Assembly: GCA_037693485.1 (NCBI GenBank)
Contig: CM075344.1
Span: 18,994,501-19,058,500, forward strand
Source: Kitagawia praeruptora
Lineage: Eukaryota > Streptophyta > Magnoliopsida > Apiales > Apiaceae
DNA length: 64,000 nucleotides
Direction: 5' to 3'
Part shown: piece by piece, positions 10,941-21,820 of the stretch
How the letters are laid out: every line of letters starts with the position of its first letter
How positions within the stretch are numbered: position 1 is the first letter of the stretch
Notes under the pieces: generated by a model
Told to the model about the DNA's origin: nothing
Seen by the model: the letters and a program-made list of their open reading frames with translations, nothing else
The model's database searches: none
Program-made: the position numbers and the translations under genes

Positions 10941-11269
10941 AGATTATGATAGAAATCACAACGATGATGATGATAGGTTTTTGTAAGAAATTATCCCAAA
11001 ACCAACGACGACAATGTTAGTCATTCAGGCATGTCTGTTTACATCTAATAACAAGTCTAAGTGTTTATAATATTTTGCCTTACTTACATAATCCCTATGA
11101 CAGGGGAACCATCTAGTTATAGAGTTTCTACTTGTATTTATTACTTGTAATAGGCACCATATTACTAGTTCTGTAACTGTATAAATTAAGTCATGAAATA
11201 ATGCTTGAAAGAAGATCCAGAGATTATGCCTCAAGCTTGGAGAACAAGACTGTAGGAATAAACACATTT
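10941..11269. other. Stretch without a recognised gene
   Basis: The sequence joins the truncated Copia leader to the LTR region of the next element. I see no convincing coding signal or terminal repeat. Confidence 0.4.
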
Positions 11270-12270
11270 GGAATTTGAAGATTGAGGATTTGCCTAAGTA
11301 CTAATTCGAGAAGTATATTTGTCTATTCGAGAAGTTAAGGTTTCGAAAAGTTAGAGACTCGACATGTCTAATCCCCTATTCGAGAACTCAAGAAGTCAAC
11401 AAGTTAATGTATCATTCGAGTTATCAAAGGGTCAACAAGTCAAAGCTACTTTCGATATCTCAGTGACTCAGGAAGCTAGTTCGACATCTCAAGGATTCCA
11501 TAAGTAAGAATATGGCTCTATTCGACAAGTCAAGGATTCTTGAAGAAAAGATTCATTCGAGAAGTGATTCGATATGTCAAGAAGAACTTGTTCGAGAACT
11601 CAGTATTATCGAACTATTCAATTCTAGTTCTCGAATCAAGTGCTCAGCTAATTCTCGAATGGATTCTTGAAGACAAAATACTGAAAATTTACAAGTCAGA
11701 AACCTGCAACAAGCCAAGACACTTATAGGACCACTGTACTGTAAAGTTTACATGGAAAAGTCTACAAGGAAGCTTAAAGAAATGTTAAAAGAGACAAGCT
11801 GCTAAAATATTGGATCTGAGCATGTTAAAGGAAGTCAAATCACATGTTGCCCAGATGATTACCAAAATAGGAATAGACAAGTTAGAATGCGTATTTGTCT
11901 ATCACTACATTTGTAGTAAGTAGGTTGTACACGTATTCTATAAGTGTACAACATCACTTCTTTAGCAGATAAGGTTTTAGAGTTTTTCATTGCACTTCAT
12001 AGATAATATCTCTCTGAGAAACGAAGTCGAGATACTAACATTTGTATTCCAAGGTTGTAGCAAAACCTTCGATCTAATACAACGTTAGATTAAAGTGAGT
12101 ACTGTGTTCTTGTGTTATATTTCTGCACATATATATTCTGTTAAACCCAAACACACACTCAGCTGCACGAACACAGATTCAAACAAATCATTCTTAAAGT
12201 TTAAATCCAAGAAAAGTTTGAAAATACATTTACCCCCCCTCTAAATTTATATGTGTGTATTCCATACTCA
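11270..12270 (+). mobile_element. Copia LTR (Sirevirus-like 3' end), left boundary unclear
   Basis: The segment ends ...CCATACTCA at 12270 and is followed after five bases by a primer site (12276-12290). A C-rich tract (TACCCCCCCTCTAAA) and a CACACACTCAGC stretch lie shortly before the end, as in Sirevirus-type LTR ends I know. The left part (11300-11660) is packed with TTCGAGAAG / CTCAAG motifs. I could not place the TG start. Confidence 0.5.
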
Positions 12271-12275
12271 ATAAG

Positions 12276-12290
12276 TGGTATTAGAGTAGG
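12276..12290 (+). other. Primer binding site (initiator Met) of a plus-strand Copia element
   Basis: TGGTATTAGAGTAGG differs from the tRNA-iMet complement TGGTATCAGAGCC by C-to-T-like changes. It lies 28 bp upstream of the gag ATG. Confidence 0.65.
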
Positions 12291-12318
12291 TTGTTGAACA
12301 AAACAGAAAAAGATCGTC

Positions 12319-12450
12319 ATGAATATACCAAAGATAACAGGAACGGTGAAGGTCCCAAAATTTGATAAAGACAAATACAACCTCTTGAAAATCAAGATGA
12401 TGTTGTTCATCAAAGCTGCTAACCCTCTATATCCTGATATTCTCAAAAAT
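12319..12450 (+). pseudogene. gag: Copia gag N-terminus, cut off after about 44 codons
   Basis: The ATG at 12319 opens MNIPKITGTVKVPKFDKDKY, then a LLKIKMMLFIKAANPLYPDI segment, which is the start of a Copia gag. At about 12450 the sequence switches abruptly into the zinc-knuckle end of another Copia gag on the opposite strand (12451-13313). The two genes therefore meet 3' end to 3' end with nothing between them. No downstream part of this gag is present. Confidence 0.7.
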
Positions 12451-13313
12451 TTGCTCCAATGACCAACATGTCCACAAGACCAACATGGTTTGTTTGCCTT
12501 TGGTTTCTTAGCATTGTTCTTGTCCTTAGACTTAGTATTTTCCTTCTTAGTGACAGACTTCATTTTCTGTCCTATAATCACTACACTCACCTTCGAACTC
12601 CCAGCATGTTCAACAGGCATCACATGTCCCTGCTTGGACTTGTGTTGTTCCTGCACAGAGATGTCCAACATCAGGTTTGTCCAAGTGATCTCTCCTTTCT
12701 GTCTTTTCAAGGAGAGTGCAAACTCTTCCGAAGACTTTGGGAGCTTTTCAATCACAGACATAACCTGAAACTTCTCAGGAAGGTCCATACCAGACTCCTT
12801 CAAAGCATGAACCAACATCTCAAACTCATGCACCTGTTTAGTCGTGGATTTAGTATCCACCAGTTTGAAATCAAGGAACCTAGCCACAGAATACTTTTCC
12901 AACCCTTGCGAGTCAGTATTATGTGTCTGGTCAAGATTCTCTCATAAGAGCATAGCAGTGTAGGAATCAGATGAATAAACATCGAATAGAGTGTTTTCTA
13001 AAGCTGTCAGAATTGCAGCCCTAGCTACCCCATCTTTTTCTTCCCACATAACATAAGCCTTAACAGATTCAGGCTTCTCCTTAACCACAATTGGTTTCTC
13101 ATACGATATTACCGGCCATAGACCCTTTACCGTTAACCACAGTTTCAACTTTTTCTGCCAACGAGAAAAACCAACACCCCCACTGAATTTTTCAGGCATT
13201 CCTGACAAATCAATAGGCTGTGGGAAATGGTACGTAGTCCAATCAATGGTGGGTACAATAACACCAAACCCTGAGCTAGTCTCAACAACAGGAGTTTCAG
13301 TTTCGTTAACCAT
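12451..13313 (-). pseudogene. gag: Copia gag (UBN2-type) with zinc knuckle, truncated, one premature stop
   Basis: The ATG at 13313 starts MVNETETPVVETSSGFGVIV. The gag core follows (FSGGVGFSRWQKKLKLWLTV, then after the break VARFLDFKLVDTKSTTKQVH and FQVMSVIEKLPKSSEEF). A lysine-rich stretch and the CCHC knuckle start CWSCGHVGHWSK come last. Reading continues in one frame except for a TGA near 12945, at a position where a tryptophan is expected, so a G-to-A change is the likely cause. The knuckle is cut before its last cysteine by the junction at about 12450. No protease or integrase remains. This is a different family from the plus-strand gag it is fused to. Confidence 0.8.
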
Positions 13314-13700
13314 CTTGTTAATTAACAATATATAACACAAATAATCTCTTCAAGATTGTCGGGTATAATTAAACTATAACAATAATGAGGCAGTGATATA
13401 TATATTAAACAAGAACAGGCAATTAACCAAATAACGAAACAAAACACGAAGGCATAAACAAGAATATAATCAGTGACTATAATTAACGAGAAAAGAAAGA
13501 ATACTTATCTCCCACAGTAGCTTTTGTAAAGACAACAAGAAAGAAAGAACACAGCCGAGTCACCAAGCCCTTCGAGAGGACTTGGTTATTCTTGAAGAGA
13601 TTATTGCCCCACTTACGTTGTGATTGGGTTACAGCAATAGCACTCCCAAGATAAAACAACACAGATCAATAGGTTCACAAATACTCCAATGATCAACAGC
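13314..13700 (-). other. Leader region upstream of the minus-strand gag
   Basis: No ORF of substance. The stretch separates the gag ATG from the presumed LTR, and I see no initiator-Met primer site in it. Confidence 0.4.
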
Positions 13701-14150
13701 GACCAGCACCTCAGTTCGCCTGAGAATTATGTATTTCTTCTGTATGTATCAAGAGAGAACATAGAAGGAAGAAAATAGATAGAGTTTTTATCCTTAGGAC
13801 GTATCTCTACTGTTTACGTTCATTCTATTATGTATTGTATATAATACCAAAAATAAACGTAACTGATACTCCATAAAAGGAAAGTAAATATTCTGATTTA
13901 ATTTCATTAACTGCAACAGGATTTATTTTTCACTTACAGTAGCATCAGGATTTGGTCATCAGTAGTACCAGAATTTAGTGTCCATCAGGATCAGGATTTA
14001 GTGCTTGTCAAGAACTGATATCTATCAGGATTTAGCCCATCAGTATCTGATGTCTGACCAAGTCCATCAGGATTTACTCCAAGTACTGATCCAAATTTCC
14101 ATCAGGATTTAATCCAAATACTAAGCCAAATTTCCAGTACTGTTGTAACA
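13700..14150 (-). mobile_element. Probable LTR upstream of the minus-strand Copia gag
   Basis: On the minus strand TGTTACAACAGTACTGG begins at 14150 and could be the LTR start. The first 210 bp carry a cluster of ATCAGGATTTA motifs (read on the plus strand; 13944-14112), resembling a U3 enhancer array. The right-hand boundary near 13700 is unclear, and no second LTR is present. Confidence 0.4.
13944..14112. repeat. Cluster of CATCAGGATTTA motifs
   Basis: Six to seven copies of CATCAGGATTTA (variants TATCAGGATTTA, CATCAGGATCAGG) lie within 170 bp, interspersed with AGTACTGAT / CAGTATCTGATG. They are inside the presumed U3 of a Copia LTR. Confidence 0.7.
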
Positions 14151-14256
14151 AATAAATCTAAAACCTGTTAAAATAAATCAATAATCAATTCTTCTTTCAA
14201 CTCAATTTATTTATGGATTTCACTAAGAAAATGTCTTAGATCCAAACATGAAAGTT

Positions 14257-14766
14257 TAAGTCCTCATTACAAGGATCAACCTCCTCTTGTTAGTTTTCGG
14301 AAATTACATCAAGAACATATTATAAATATGCCTCAATCTTTCCATTTTCTAACAAACCTTATAAGTTAGAGACATAACAAAGGCAACCAAAGATTTTAAG
14401 GGAAGTAAGATCAGGAGATGTATTGTACAATCTATAATAAGGTGTTTGGTAATCAATAGATTTTAGTGGCATTCTATTGATCAGAAAAGCAGTACACAAA
14501 ACTGAAAAGACAGAGCTCTAGCAGTTTTTAAAAGATGTCTGTGCTTTCTCTCCACAACACCATTTTGTTATGGAGTATAAGCACAGCTGGTCGGATGTAT
14601 GATCCCTTTGGACAAATAAAATTGCTTAGCAGAACCTTCTGATAATTCTAAAGCATTATCATATCACTTCTAATACAGAGAATTTTAGTTTTAAATTGTG
14701 TTTCCACATAATGATAAAAATTCTCTAATATAGAAGGTACTTCAGATTTAAACTTCAAAAATGAAT
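14257..14766 (-). pseudogene. Degenerate Copia integrase C-terminal half
   Basis: The minus strand continues the integrase of 14767-15558 with several frame changes. Recognisable pieces include NGVVERKHRHLLKTARAL and FLINRMPLKSIDYQTPYYRL, the usual integrase region around the third catalytic residue (E in VERK), and LKIFGCLCYVSNL further on. The trace fades at about 14257. No reverse transcriptase follows. Confidence 0.65.
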
Positions 14767-15558
14767 TCATGTAAATCTTGTAAAATCATCCAAAATGGTA
14801 ATGAATTGAGAACAACCAGTAGTAGATTTGATCCTATAAGGACCCCATAGGTCAACATGTAATAGTTGAAATGCACTTACAGTATTAATTGAACTAAAAA
14901 TAAAAGAATTTCTTGTCTTCTTAGCAGTATGACATACTTGACAGATGACAGCTTTATGACAATCTTGGACTGGTAACTGTGGTAAGAGTAATTTCATTTG
15001 TGGAAAAGAAAGATGACCAAGTCGAAGATGCCACATTTGAGTGTCCTTCAAAGTGTGTAAAGTAGCTACATTAGCTTGAACATTACCAGTCTTCAAAGCA
15101 CTAGTATCTTGAACACTATAAAGACCATTGCAATGTCTACCAAGAAGAATCTGAGACCTGTTCTGAAAAAGGTCCTGAATATAACAACTTGAATCAGTAA
15201 AAGTGACTTTGTAACTAAGATCTGAGCACAATTTGTTAACAGATATCAATTGAAACTGAAATTCTGGTACATGTAGTACCCATTGTAAAAAAATCTCATT
15301 ATTTAGTTTGACAGTTCCTATGTGACAAACTTTGACTTGTCGACCATCAGGTATTTTAATGAAATTGTCTGTATCTTTAGATATTTCATAAGAAATAAAT
15401 TTCTCAATGTATGGACAAATGTGATGTGTTGCACCACTGTCAATCAACCAATTGTTAGTGCTTGTAGAAAGCATACAAAATATACCTGCCAATAGAGCAT
15501 GCTTAGTATTATCAGAATTAGAGCTTGTAGAACCTTGATTTAGCTGTAACATACTCAT
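14767..15558 (-). pseudogene. pol: Copia pol fragment: protease, GAG-pre-integrase, integrase start
   Basis: In order on the minus strand: aspartic protease motif WLIDSGATHHIC (about residues 37-48), a middle region, the GAG-pre-integrase domain with MWHLRLGHLS and CQVCHTAKKTR (an HHCC-like zinc-binding pattern), then the integrase start LLHVDLWGPYRI (first catalytic Asp) and FITILDDFTRFT. The frame ends in a stop just after FTRFT. Integrase inserts the cDNA and protease processes the polyprotein. The piece lies directly downstream of a related gag (15575-16620), so both belong to one minus-strand Copia remnant. Confidence 0.85.
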
Positions 15559-15574
15559 GAGCTGATTATACTAA

Positions 15575-16620
15575 TCAACTAAATAGTTTGTTGATTCTCA
15601 GAAACTTGACTATCAGCAGAATTTCCAAAATTGTTCTCATTAGAGTACTGTGAGACTGCAGCAATTTTCTATCCTGTTTTGCTCGAAAACCAGGTGGATA
15701 TCGATTGAGTTTGAAACACCTTTCAATGCTATGTCTAGGAATGTTACAATGAGTACAGAAGTATGCTGGTCTAGTAAACTTCTTATTGAAACCACCAAAA
15801 CTGCTTCCATTAAAACCAGGCTTAGTGTTGTTATTAGTTCTGAAACTATTGACATTATTAGAATTCTTATCAAAACTCTTTTGTCCAGAACTACTAAACT
15901 TTCTTCTGTTTGCATAGAAAGCCATAGCTTTAGAATTTGTGGAATGTGAAAGCTCTTTGTGCCTGTCCCCTTGAGCAAACAGTCTGTAAGTCTGTGCAAT
16001 TGTAGGTAAGGGCTGCATCATAAGAACATTGCCTCTCACAGTAGAAAAACTTTCAGACAGCTTCATCATAAACTGCAAAACTCTTTGTTCTTGCAGCTTC
16101 TGTTGCAATCTTTGAGTAAGATTACAAGTACACTGCTTAAAAGTAAAATACGGCAAAGAACTAGCATCATTTAGTCCATCCCACAAAGATTCAATTTTAG
16201 TAAAGAATTCTGAAACAGAATCATGACCTTGTGAAATTTCTGTCAATTGATGTTCTAAAAAATAAACATGTGCAACAGAAGCATATCCATATCTTTCTTC
16301 TAATTCAATCCAAATTTCTCGTGCCGTATCCAAAAAAACACACTCTTAGCAAAACTCTCATCAAGATTAAAAATTAACCAAGAAATCATTAGATCATTAC
16401 ATCTCTCCCAATTCTTATAATCAACGGCAGTTTTCTCAGAAGCATTAATAGTTCCATCAACGCAACCTAATTTGTTCTTAGCAGAGAGTGTTAACGTCAT
16501 TGAACATTTCCAGTTATGAAAACCTACTCCATTAAACTTGACATATATTAGCTGAGTACTAGATGCATCAGACGGATGAATATTATAGGCATTAGTTGTA
16601 TCTTGACTAACTGCCGCCAT
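15575..16620 (-). pseudogene. gag: Copia gag with one frameshift
   Basis: The ATG at 16620 starts MAAVSQDTTNAYNIHPSDAS, a Retrotran_gag_3-type N-terminus (PF14244 family, by recall) with FHNWKCSMTLTLSAKNKLGC. At an A7 run near 16331-16337 the frame shifts, and the second half continues as LDTAREIWIELEERYGYASV. The core is followed by a knuckle-like CTHCNIPRHSIERCF motif in which the usual Gly before His is replaced by Arg. A single indel in the homopolymer explains the break. The start is supported by the primer site and short LTR upstream (17043-17132). Confidence 0.85.
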
Positions 16621-17042
16621 TGTTTCAGAGAAGTATAGAGATTAAGAAGATTTTCGTAAAAACATGAAACAAATGAACAAATTCTTGTAAAAGAAGAGCA
16701 CCGAGTTACATATCTAAAACAGATTTTCAGTGTTTAGAAGAAATCAAGAACAAAACAAAGAAATCAAGAAAACTACAGTCAAAACAAGATTTATGAACGG
16801 AAATGACTATTTTGATGAACAAGCGCATCAACAATTTAAGATGAACAAATCGAAATACAGAATCAAGAACGAAAACATCTGGAATGACGAAGATTCATGA
16901 CGAAAACGATGAGATTCTCGACGACAACGATGACAAAACTAAGATAAACGTGCTCAGATCAGTGAAGACGCCATTAAAACGCCACAAATTGAAAGAATTA
17001 ATAAACTTTTGGTTGGATCTTCCATGGAAACGAGTTTAACCT
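16621..17042 (-). other. 5' leader of the minus-strand Copia remnant
   Basis: Non-coding between the gag ATG and the primer site. It contains repeated GACGA-rich motifs (16860-16940). Confidence 0.5.
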
Positions 17043-17132
17043 GCTCTGATATCATGATAAAATGCGGAATGTATTAACAAATAAGAAGAATTACAATGTC
17101 TTGAATATACAATATGAAGAAGTAATCTAACA
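17043..17132 (-). mobile_element. Primer site and short LTR of the Copia remnant
   Basis: The minus strand reads TGATATCAGAGC (17054-17043), one base off the initiator-Met primer site. Before it lies a 78-bp segment beginning TGTTAGATTAC at 17132 and ending TTTTATCA at 17055, that is TG...CA. It is either an unusually short LTR or one with an internal deletion. The 3' LTR was not found on the left. Confidence 0.5.
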
Positions 17133-17448
17133 ATTATTGGGGTGTTTGGCTCAGCTTTTTGTAACGACTTATGAACTTATTTTTGGGTAAAAATTTTATA
17201 ATTTGATAATTATTTTTTATACAAGTATTTAATGTATGTTTGAGATTCAATAAGTTGTAAAAATAAGTTGGAAAATAAGTTGGAACTTTGTTAATACTTT
17301 TAACAGAAGTAGGTTATGTGTCTTCTAGAAACCATCTTGACAAGAATGCTTAGAAGGAAAATAAGTTAACACTGGCTATGAGGAATACGTAGAGGAATTT
17401 TGAACATAATAACAAAACTCCTGAATATTAATTTTAATTTATTGAATA
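17133..17448. other. Stretch without a recognised gene, MITE-like start
   Basis: GGGGTGTTTGGCTCAGC at about 17140 resembles the terminal repeat of hAT-type MITEs, followed by AATAAGTTGGAAAATAAGTTGG. I could not find the opposite terminus. Confidence 0.3.
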
Positions 17449-18345
17449 GAACGAAAATGGGAAAATGACGATGTGGGTAAATTGACTGCATAAAATCCAT
17501 TACTTCAAATTGATCACCGGCCATGTAATGCTGTGTAACTTGCCTGATCATGAGTACCCACGTCGATCGACACGATCTAGACACAAAATCCAGAGTGGAT
17601 TCACAGATTTGAAATTGGACTCGTCAAGTGCAGGTCCTGAAAAGTTGCAGGAGGAGATTGCATGTCATTGAGTATGAGGGAACTAGACACACGTAAATCA
17701 TCATACTAAAAGTAACAAACTGTGAATACAGAAAATATGCAAGTCTGTAACAAACTAATTCAAATTAGTGTGAACAAAAATGGGAAATGACGATCTGGGT
17801 AAATTGACTGAAAAAAATCCATTACTTCTAAAAATGCAAAGGGAGAGAAAAGAGAATTGATCACCAGCCATGTAATACTGAGACTCGCCTGAGCAGTACC
17901 CATGTCGACATAATCTGGACATAAAATCCAGAGTGGATTCACTGATTCAAGTGCAGGTCCTGCAAAGTTGCAGGTCGCATGAGGAGATTTCATATCATTG
18001 AGTATGACGGAACTAGACACACGTAAATCAACATACTAAAGGGTCCCGGTCCCTGACAATCGTTTGTCAGGGACGGGTTATTTAACAATCAGTTTCTCAG
18101 CCATTGGATCAACGATCCAACGGCTGAGATTAAAAAAAAAATTACGTTCCGCGGAAAATTTTCGAGGAACGTAAATTTTTTTTGTAATCCAGGGGGGCCA
18201 TTGGATCGTTGATCCAACGGTTCAGAAACTGATTGTTAAATAAGCGGTCCCTCCCATACTAAAAGTAACAAACTGTGAATACAAAAAATATGTAAGTTTG
18301 TAACAAGCTTTCCCGCTTATTCAGTTAATTGACTAATTCAAAATA
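17449..18345. repeat. Tandem duplication (unit ~323 bp), second copy split by a MITE
   Basis: Copy 1 (17449-17771) and copy 2 (17772 onward) share long blocks, for example AATCCAGAGTGGATTCAC, GTGCAGGTCCTG and AACTAGACACACGTAAATCA. Copy 2 is interrupted at 18041-18254 by a MITE and then resumes with AAAAGTAACAAACTGTGAAT. Short minus-strand ORFs in both copies share a MDF.QSIYP.RHFP peptide, but I cannot tie it to a known family. Confidence 0.85.
18041..18254. mobile_element. Mutator-like MITE with 9-bp target duplication
   Basis: The 214-bp foldback element is flanked by CATACTAAA on both sides (18032-18040 and 18255-18263). Its arms contain matching inverted blocks: TTATTTAACAATCAGTTTCT on the left, and its complement near the right end. 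ATTGGATCAACGATCCAA is itself palindromic. The left end adds a small hairpin, GGTCCCTGACAATCG then TTTGTCAGGGAC. A 9-bp duplication points to the Mutator superfamily. The empty target site is preserved in copy 1 of the surrounding tandem duplication (near 17711). Confidence 0.85.
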
Positions 18346-19360
18346 GTGTGGAAGTACCAAACTAGCCTTGCATTTTTAACCACTTTGAGCCGAGTCCAAT
18401 TTGTCATTCTTTAAATGATTATCTTCAGCATCTGACTTAATATCAAGTAGTAATTTAATGATCTTATAAAGAACCATTCCGAGTTCATTATCAATCTCTG
18501 GACTGAGAAAACCACTCAGCGACGATGAAGACAAGGAAGTCAAAAAGCATGAGGAAGGTGAAGCTCGAAAGGTACATACATAACCAAAATGAAAGGTCAA
18601 AAGGATCTCCTTTATATTATTGGTGAAAGCAAGAAGGTGGTTGAGAACTCCTCATTTCTGGAGAGGCTTAAAAAGAAAGATATATGATTACTTTCCAAAA
18701 TAGAAAACTTAACACTATCATTACACAAATATATAACTACTACAGAAAGAATGGAGAGAACAAAAATGGCCTCGTAAAGTGACTACATATCATATGAAGA
18801 AGGTTAATCAACACTAAGAAAGCCTAATACTAGTTAATATTGTAGTAAAAGTCTATACTACCCTAGTTCCTTATAAGGAGCCAAAACATAGTTATGCTCT
18901 TAGCTTGAAGATAATAGACTAATGTTGCTACACCATGCAAATATACCAGTAGTTGCTAAACATTGCACAAACCAAATATAGAAAACCTAATCATGGCGTC
19001 TTTCTTCTTCTTTTTAAACATGCACTTGATGAAAGAACGTTGAACCAGGCTTTATATTACAGGAAATGTTGGCAAATCTTTGCAAATCCATACACCGAAG
19101 TCTGAATTTTGCTAAATCTTTTCATGAATTTTTAAAATAGTGCACGGATGATCTATAAATCACTCCATCCCTTAAGCATGCTTAAACAACTGAGAACATG
19201 GTCGAAAAATAATTGCATACATGAAGGGATTTAAATGTCTCTGCTGTAACTTAGCAAAAATAAAATCTCAAATTTGAGGAATGTAATTATTTTATGTATA
19301 GAGAAATTTACGACAGGTACAAGACCAGTCTTTAGTCTGTTCTTGTAATACCAGTAGCCT
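18346..19360. other. Stretch without a recognised gene, downstream of a CNL exon
   Basis: A minus-strand ORF (18376-18600) ends LSPEIDNELGMVLYKIIKLL, then DIKSDAEDNHLKNDKLDSAQ, but it has no family I recognise. It lies downstream of the terminal CNL exon (19361-19537) on the same strand. The rest has no coding signal. Confidence 0.35.
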
Positions 19361-19537
19361 CTAGACTGAAATCTCAGTTTCATCAGCCCTTACATCCTCA
19401 AAGATGTGTTTTAACAATGGGCAACCAGATACTTTCACCTTGTCCTGCTTTAAAGCCGGCGCATGGAACTCGAAATTTGCACCATGAAAAAGCCTTCTGA
19501 GCTGAGGCAAGTCTTCAAGATCATGTGTGGAAGGAAC
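19361..19537 (-). pseudogene. Terminal exon of a CNL resistance gene (LRR C-terminus)
   Basis: An intact open exon of 58 codons plus stop begins after a CTGTAG acceptor at 19537 and ends at TAG (19361-19363). It starts VPSTHDLEDLPQLRRLFHG, continues with FEFHAPALKQDK and SGCPLLKHIFEDVRA, and ends ETEISV. This is the leucine-rich-repeat end of a coiled-coil NB-LRR resistance protein, an intracellular immune receptor. The upstream exons, which should lie to the right, are not recognisable before the CACTA element at 21108. It is probably a relic, though this exon itself is unbroken. It is a paralogue of the fragment at 9320-9492. Confidence 0.7.
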
Positions 19538-21104
19538 CTACAGAAATCAATATACATTTATGTGTGTAAGAAATATGAATGTTGGAATAGAGTCAATTGG
19601 CATTATACAAATATATGCATACCGTGCAAATCTTAGCTTTTCCACTCTTGTAACACCAAAAGCTCGTCAAAATTTCAAAATTTTGGTGTCGATCCGAGAT
19701 ATTTGACTTTTTGATTTGTATCGCCTTGGGCGAATTATAGTTTTATGCGTAGGTCTCGCTTTATGTGTAGTTCTGATTGTCTATGTTTATGTTTATTGTT
19801 TTTAGGTGTTGAATCGGGTGATAATGATTTTGTTGATGTTTTTGGGATCTGGAAAGACTGTATCGAAGCTGAGGTGGTAGTGATTATTGCAAGAGCTCAC
19901 CTTTCACAACCAAAGATTGTCATGTCTATAGCTGGTATTCGACAGGTAGATAGCTGGGGTGTCGCTCCTCCAATCTCAGTTTCTGAACACTGGACTAACA
20001 ATGGTTTTATGTGATGAGGTCAATTGTGATGCTGACTGCTGGTGTATGGATCATTTGGGATGTCTTTGATTTCGTTTTTAGCTTCAAGAATTTTAAAATT
20101 CAGTGAATTCAGCTAATTATTTTTAGGTGGTTATTTGTTTTCCAACATTTTTGTATGGTCAGTTTTGTGTGCTAAAACTATCAAAAATGATACTGAAATA
20201 AGCTGTAAAGTTAGGATTCTACCTAGTAATTAATTCAAATTAGTTTATATGATAAAAACTAGGATAAGTTTAAAGAGTGTTACTTATTTATCAATTTTAC
20301 TTTTTAACACCTTTATATGATAAAAGCTAATTATGTACTAGTACGGCACAGGCTCGAATATGTGTCGAGATTAATTTATTAATATGAATAAATTATTTAT
20401 AATAAATTTTATTAATGAGTATTATTTAAATAATTTATTAACTTAAATTGCATGTATAAATAAAAATAATATGAGAATCTTATAATAAACTAATATAAGA
20501 AACATCCTACTACATTCTATATTTGTTTACGTTTAATTTCATTTTTGCTTAGCACAAAAAGAAAATTAATTTTGTGAAAAAATATCGTAATAACATGTTA
20601 TTACTCTAATTTTATTTTACTTGGATAAAACTACGATTCTAAATAATTAACCTCATGTCACACGTAAGTGACAAACATACAAGTAAGAGTGGAGTTTATA
20701 GTTATATTTGTACACATTTTCATTTTGGGGTAATTAAATTTAAAAAAAAATTATAATGAGTTTCTCAACAAAAAAAACTTTTAAAAAGTTACTTATTTTT
20801 CTGTTATTGGATTTTATAACTTAACTATGTATTAAGAACATATTTGAAAATGTTAATTATCCTTTATTATAATAACCAATCAGAAAATTATGAATTATTT
20901 TAGGACCAACCATAGATTTTGATCAATTATATTATATTAATAGTTTTCCTTATTTACCATTCTCATCTTATTATACTAACCATGGTTAGTTAACAATTAT
21001 AATTTAAATATAGTAATGATTTTATTTAACATATCCATATATTACATATTTTTTTAATATCAAAAAATATTTATAATAAATTAATATTTTAAATTAAAAT
21101 CAAT
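19538..21104. other. AT-rich stretch without a recognised gene
   Basis: A plus-strand ORF of 89 codons (19745-20014) has no recognisable domain and no supporting splice sites. Near 20337 the minus strand reads CTCGACACATATTCGAG then CCTGTGCCGTACTAGT, which could be a Helitron 3' end, but I see no partner 5' end. Confidence 0.4.
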
Positions 21105-21107
21105 TAG

Positions 21108-21650
21108 CACTACACCAAATATGCTATCAGACAACACTCTGCAAAAAAAGTGTTGCCCGAAAAGATCAGACAACGGTTCCCGTGTTCAAGAAAAAAAAGT
21201 ATTGTCTGATCCCAGTTTTTACAACGAGCAAAAAATCATTGTCTATTAGATGAAGTCAGACACCGTTATTTAAAATGTAGTGTTGCACAGATTTCATATT
21301 TAGACAACAGTTTTCCGGAACCATTGTCTGAAAATGTTTCAGACAAGAGCACACAAAACTGTTGTTAGAAGGAGACAACAGTTTTTCTGACCTGTTGTTT
21401 GAGTTTAATTCAAACAATACAAAGAAAATACAGTTGTCTGACTCTCGCCATTCATACAACGGTTTTTAGGACTGTTGTTGGAATCAGACAACAATTTTCT
21501 GTTACTGTTGTGTAACATTTGTTCAACCAACAGTTTTTTATAGTGTTGTCTGAGTTAAAGCTATCAGACAACCCTTTTAGGCTAATTGTCTATTGTTGAT
21601 TCAGACAACGGTTTCTTGTTTAAAACCGTTGTCTGATTTACAGGATACAG
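21108..21650. repeat. Left subterminal repeat array of the CACTA element
   Basis: More than a dozen copies of CAGACAACGG or its complement CCGTTGTCTGA, with variants, occur in both orientations. The same motif forms the right array at about 31140-31710. Confidence 0.85.
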
Positions 21651-21820
21651 AAAAAAATTGAAAATGGAGCTAACCTGCTCACAGTACAAATGCAAACCAA
21701 CATAATCAATCTACTGCTCACAGTAGCTTATTATAAACCATTTATTACATCACAAAAGTTCCAAACAAAAGTTATGATCATAGTTATAATTAATTCAAAC
21801 AACACGAATAAAATTTTACA

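Noticed and set aside
19745..20014. 89-codon plus-strand ORF next to a CNL exon
   Set aside because: No family recognised and no convincing splice sites or neighbours; it could be chance.
20337..20380. Helitron-like 3' end on the minus strand (hairpin plus CTAGT)
   Set aside because: The stem is short (5 bp) and no partner 5' end was found within the next kilobase, so I did not annotate an element.
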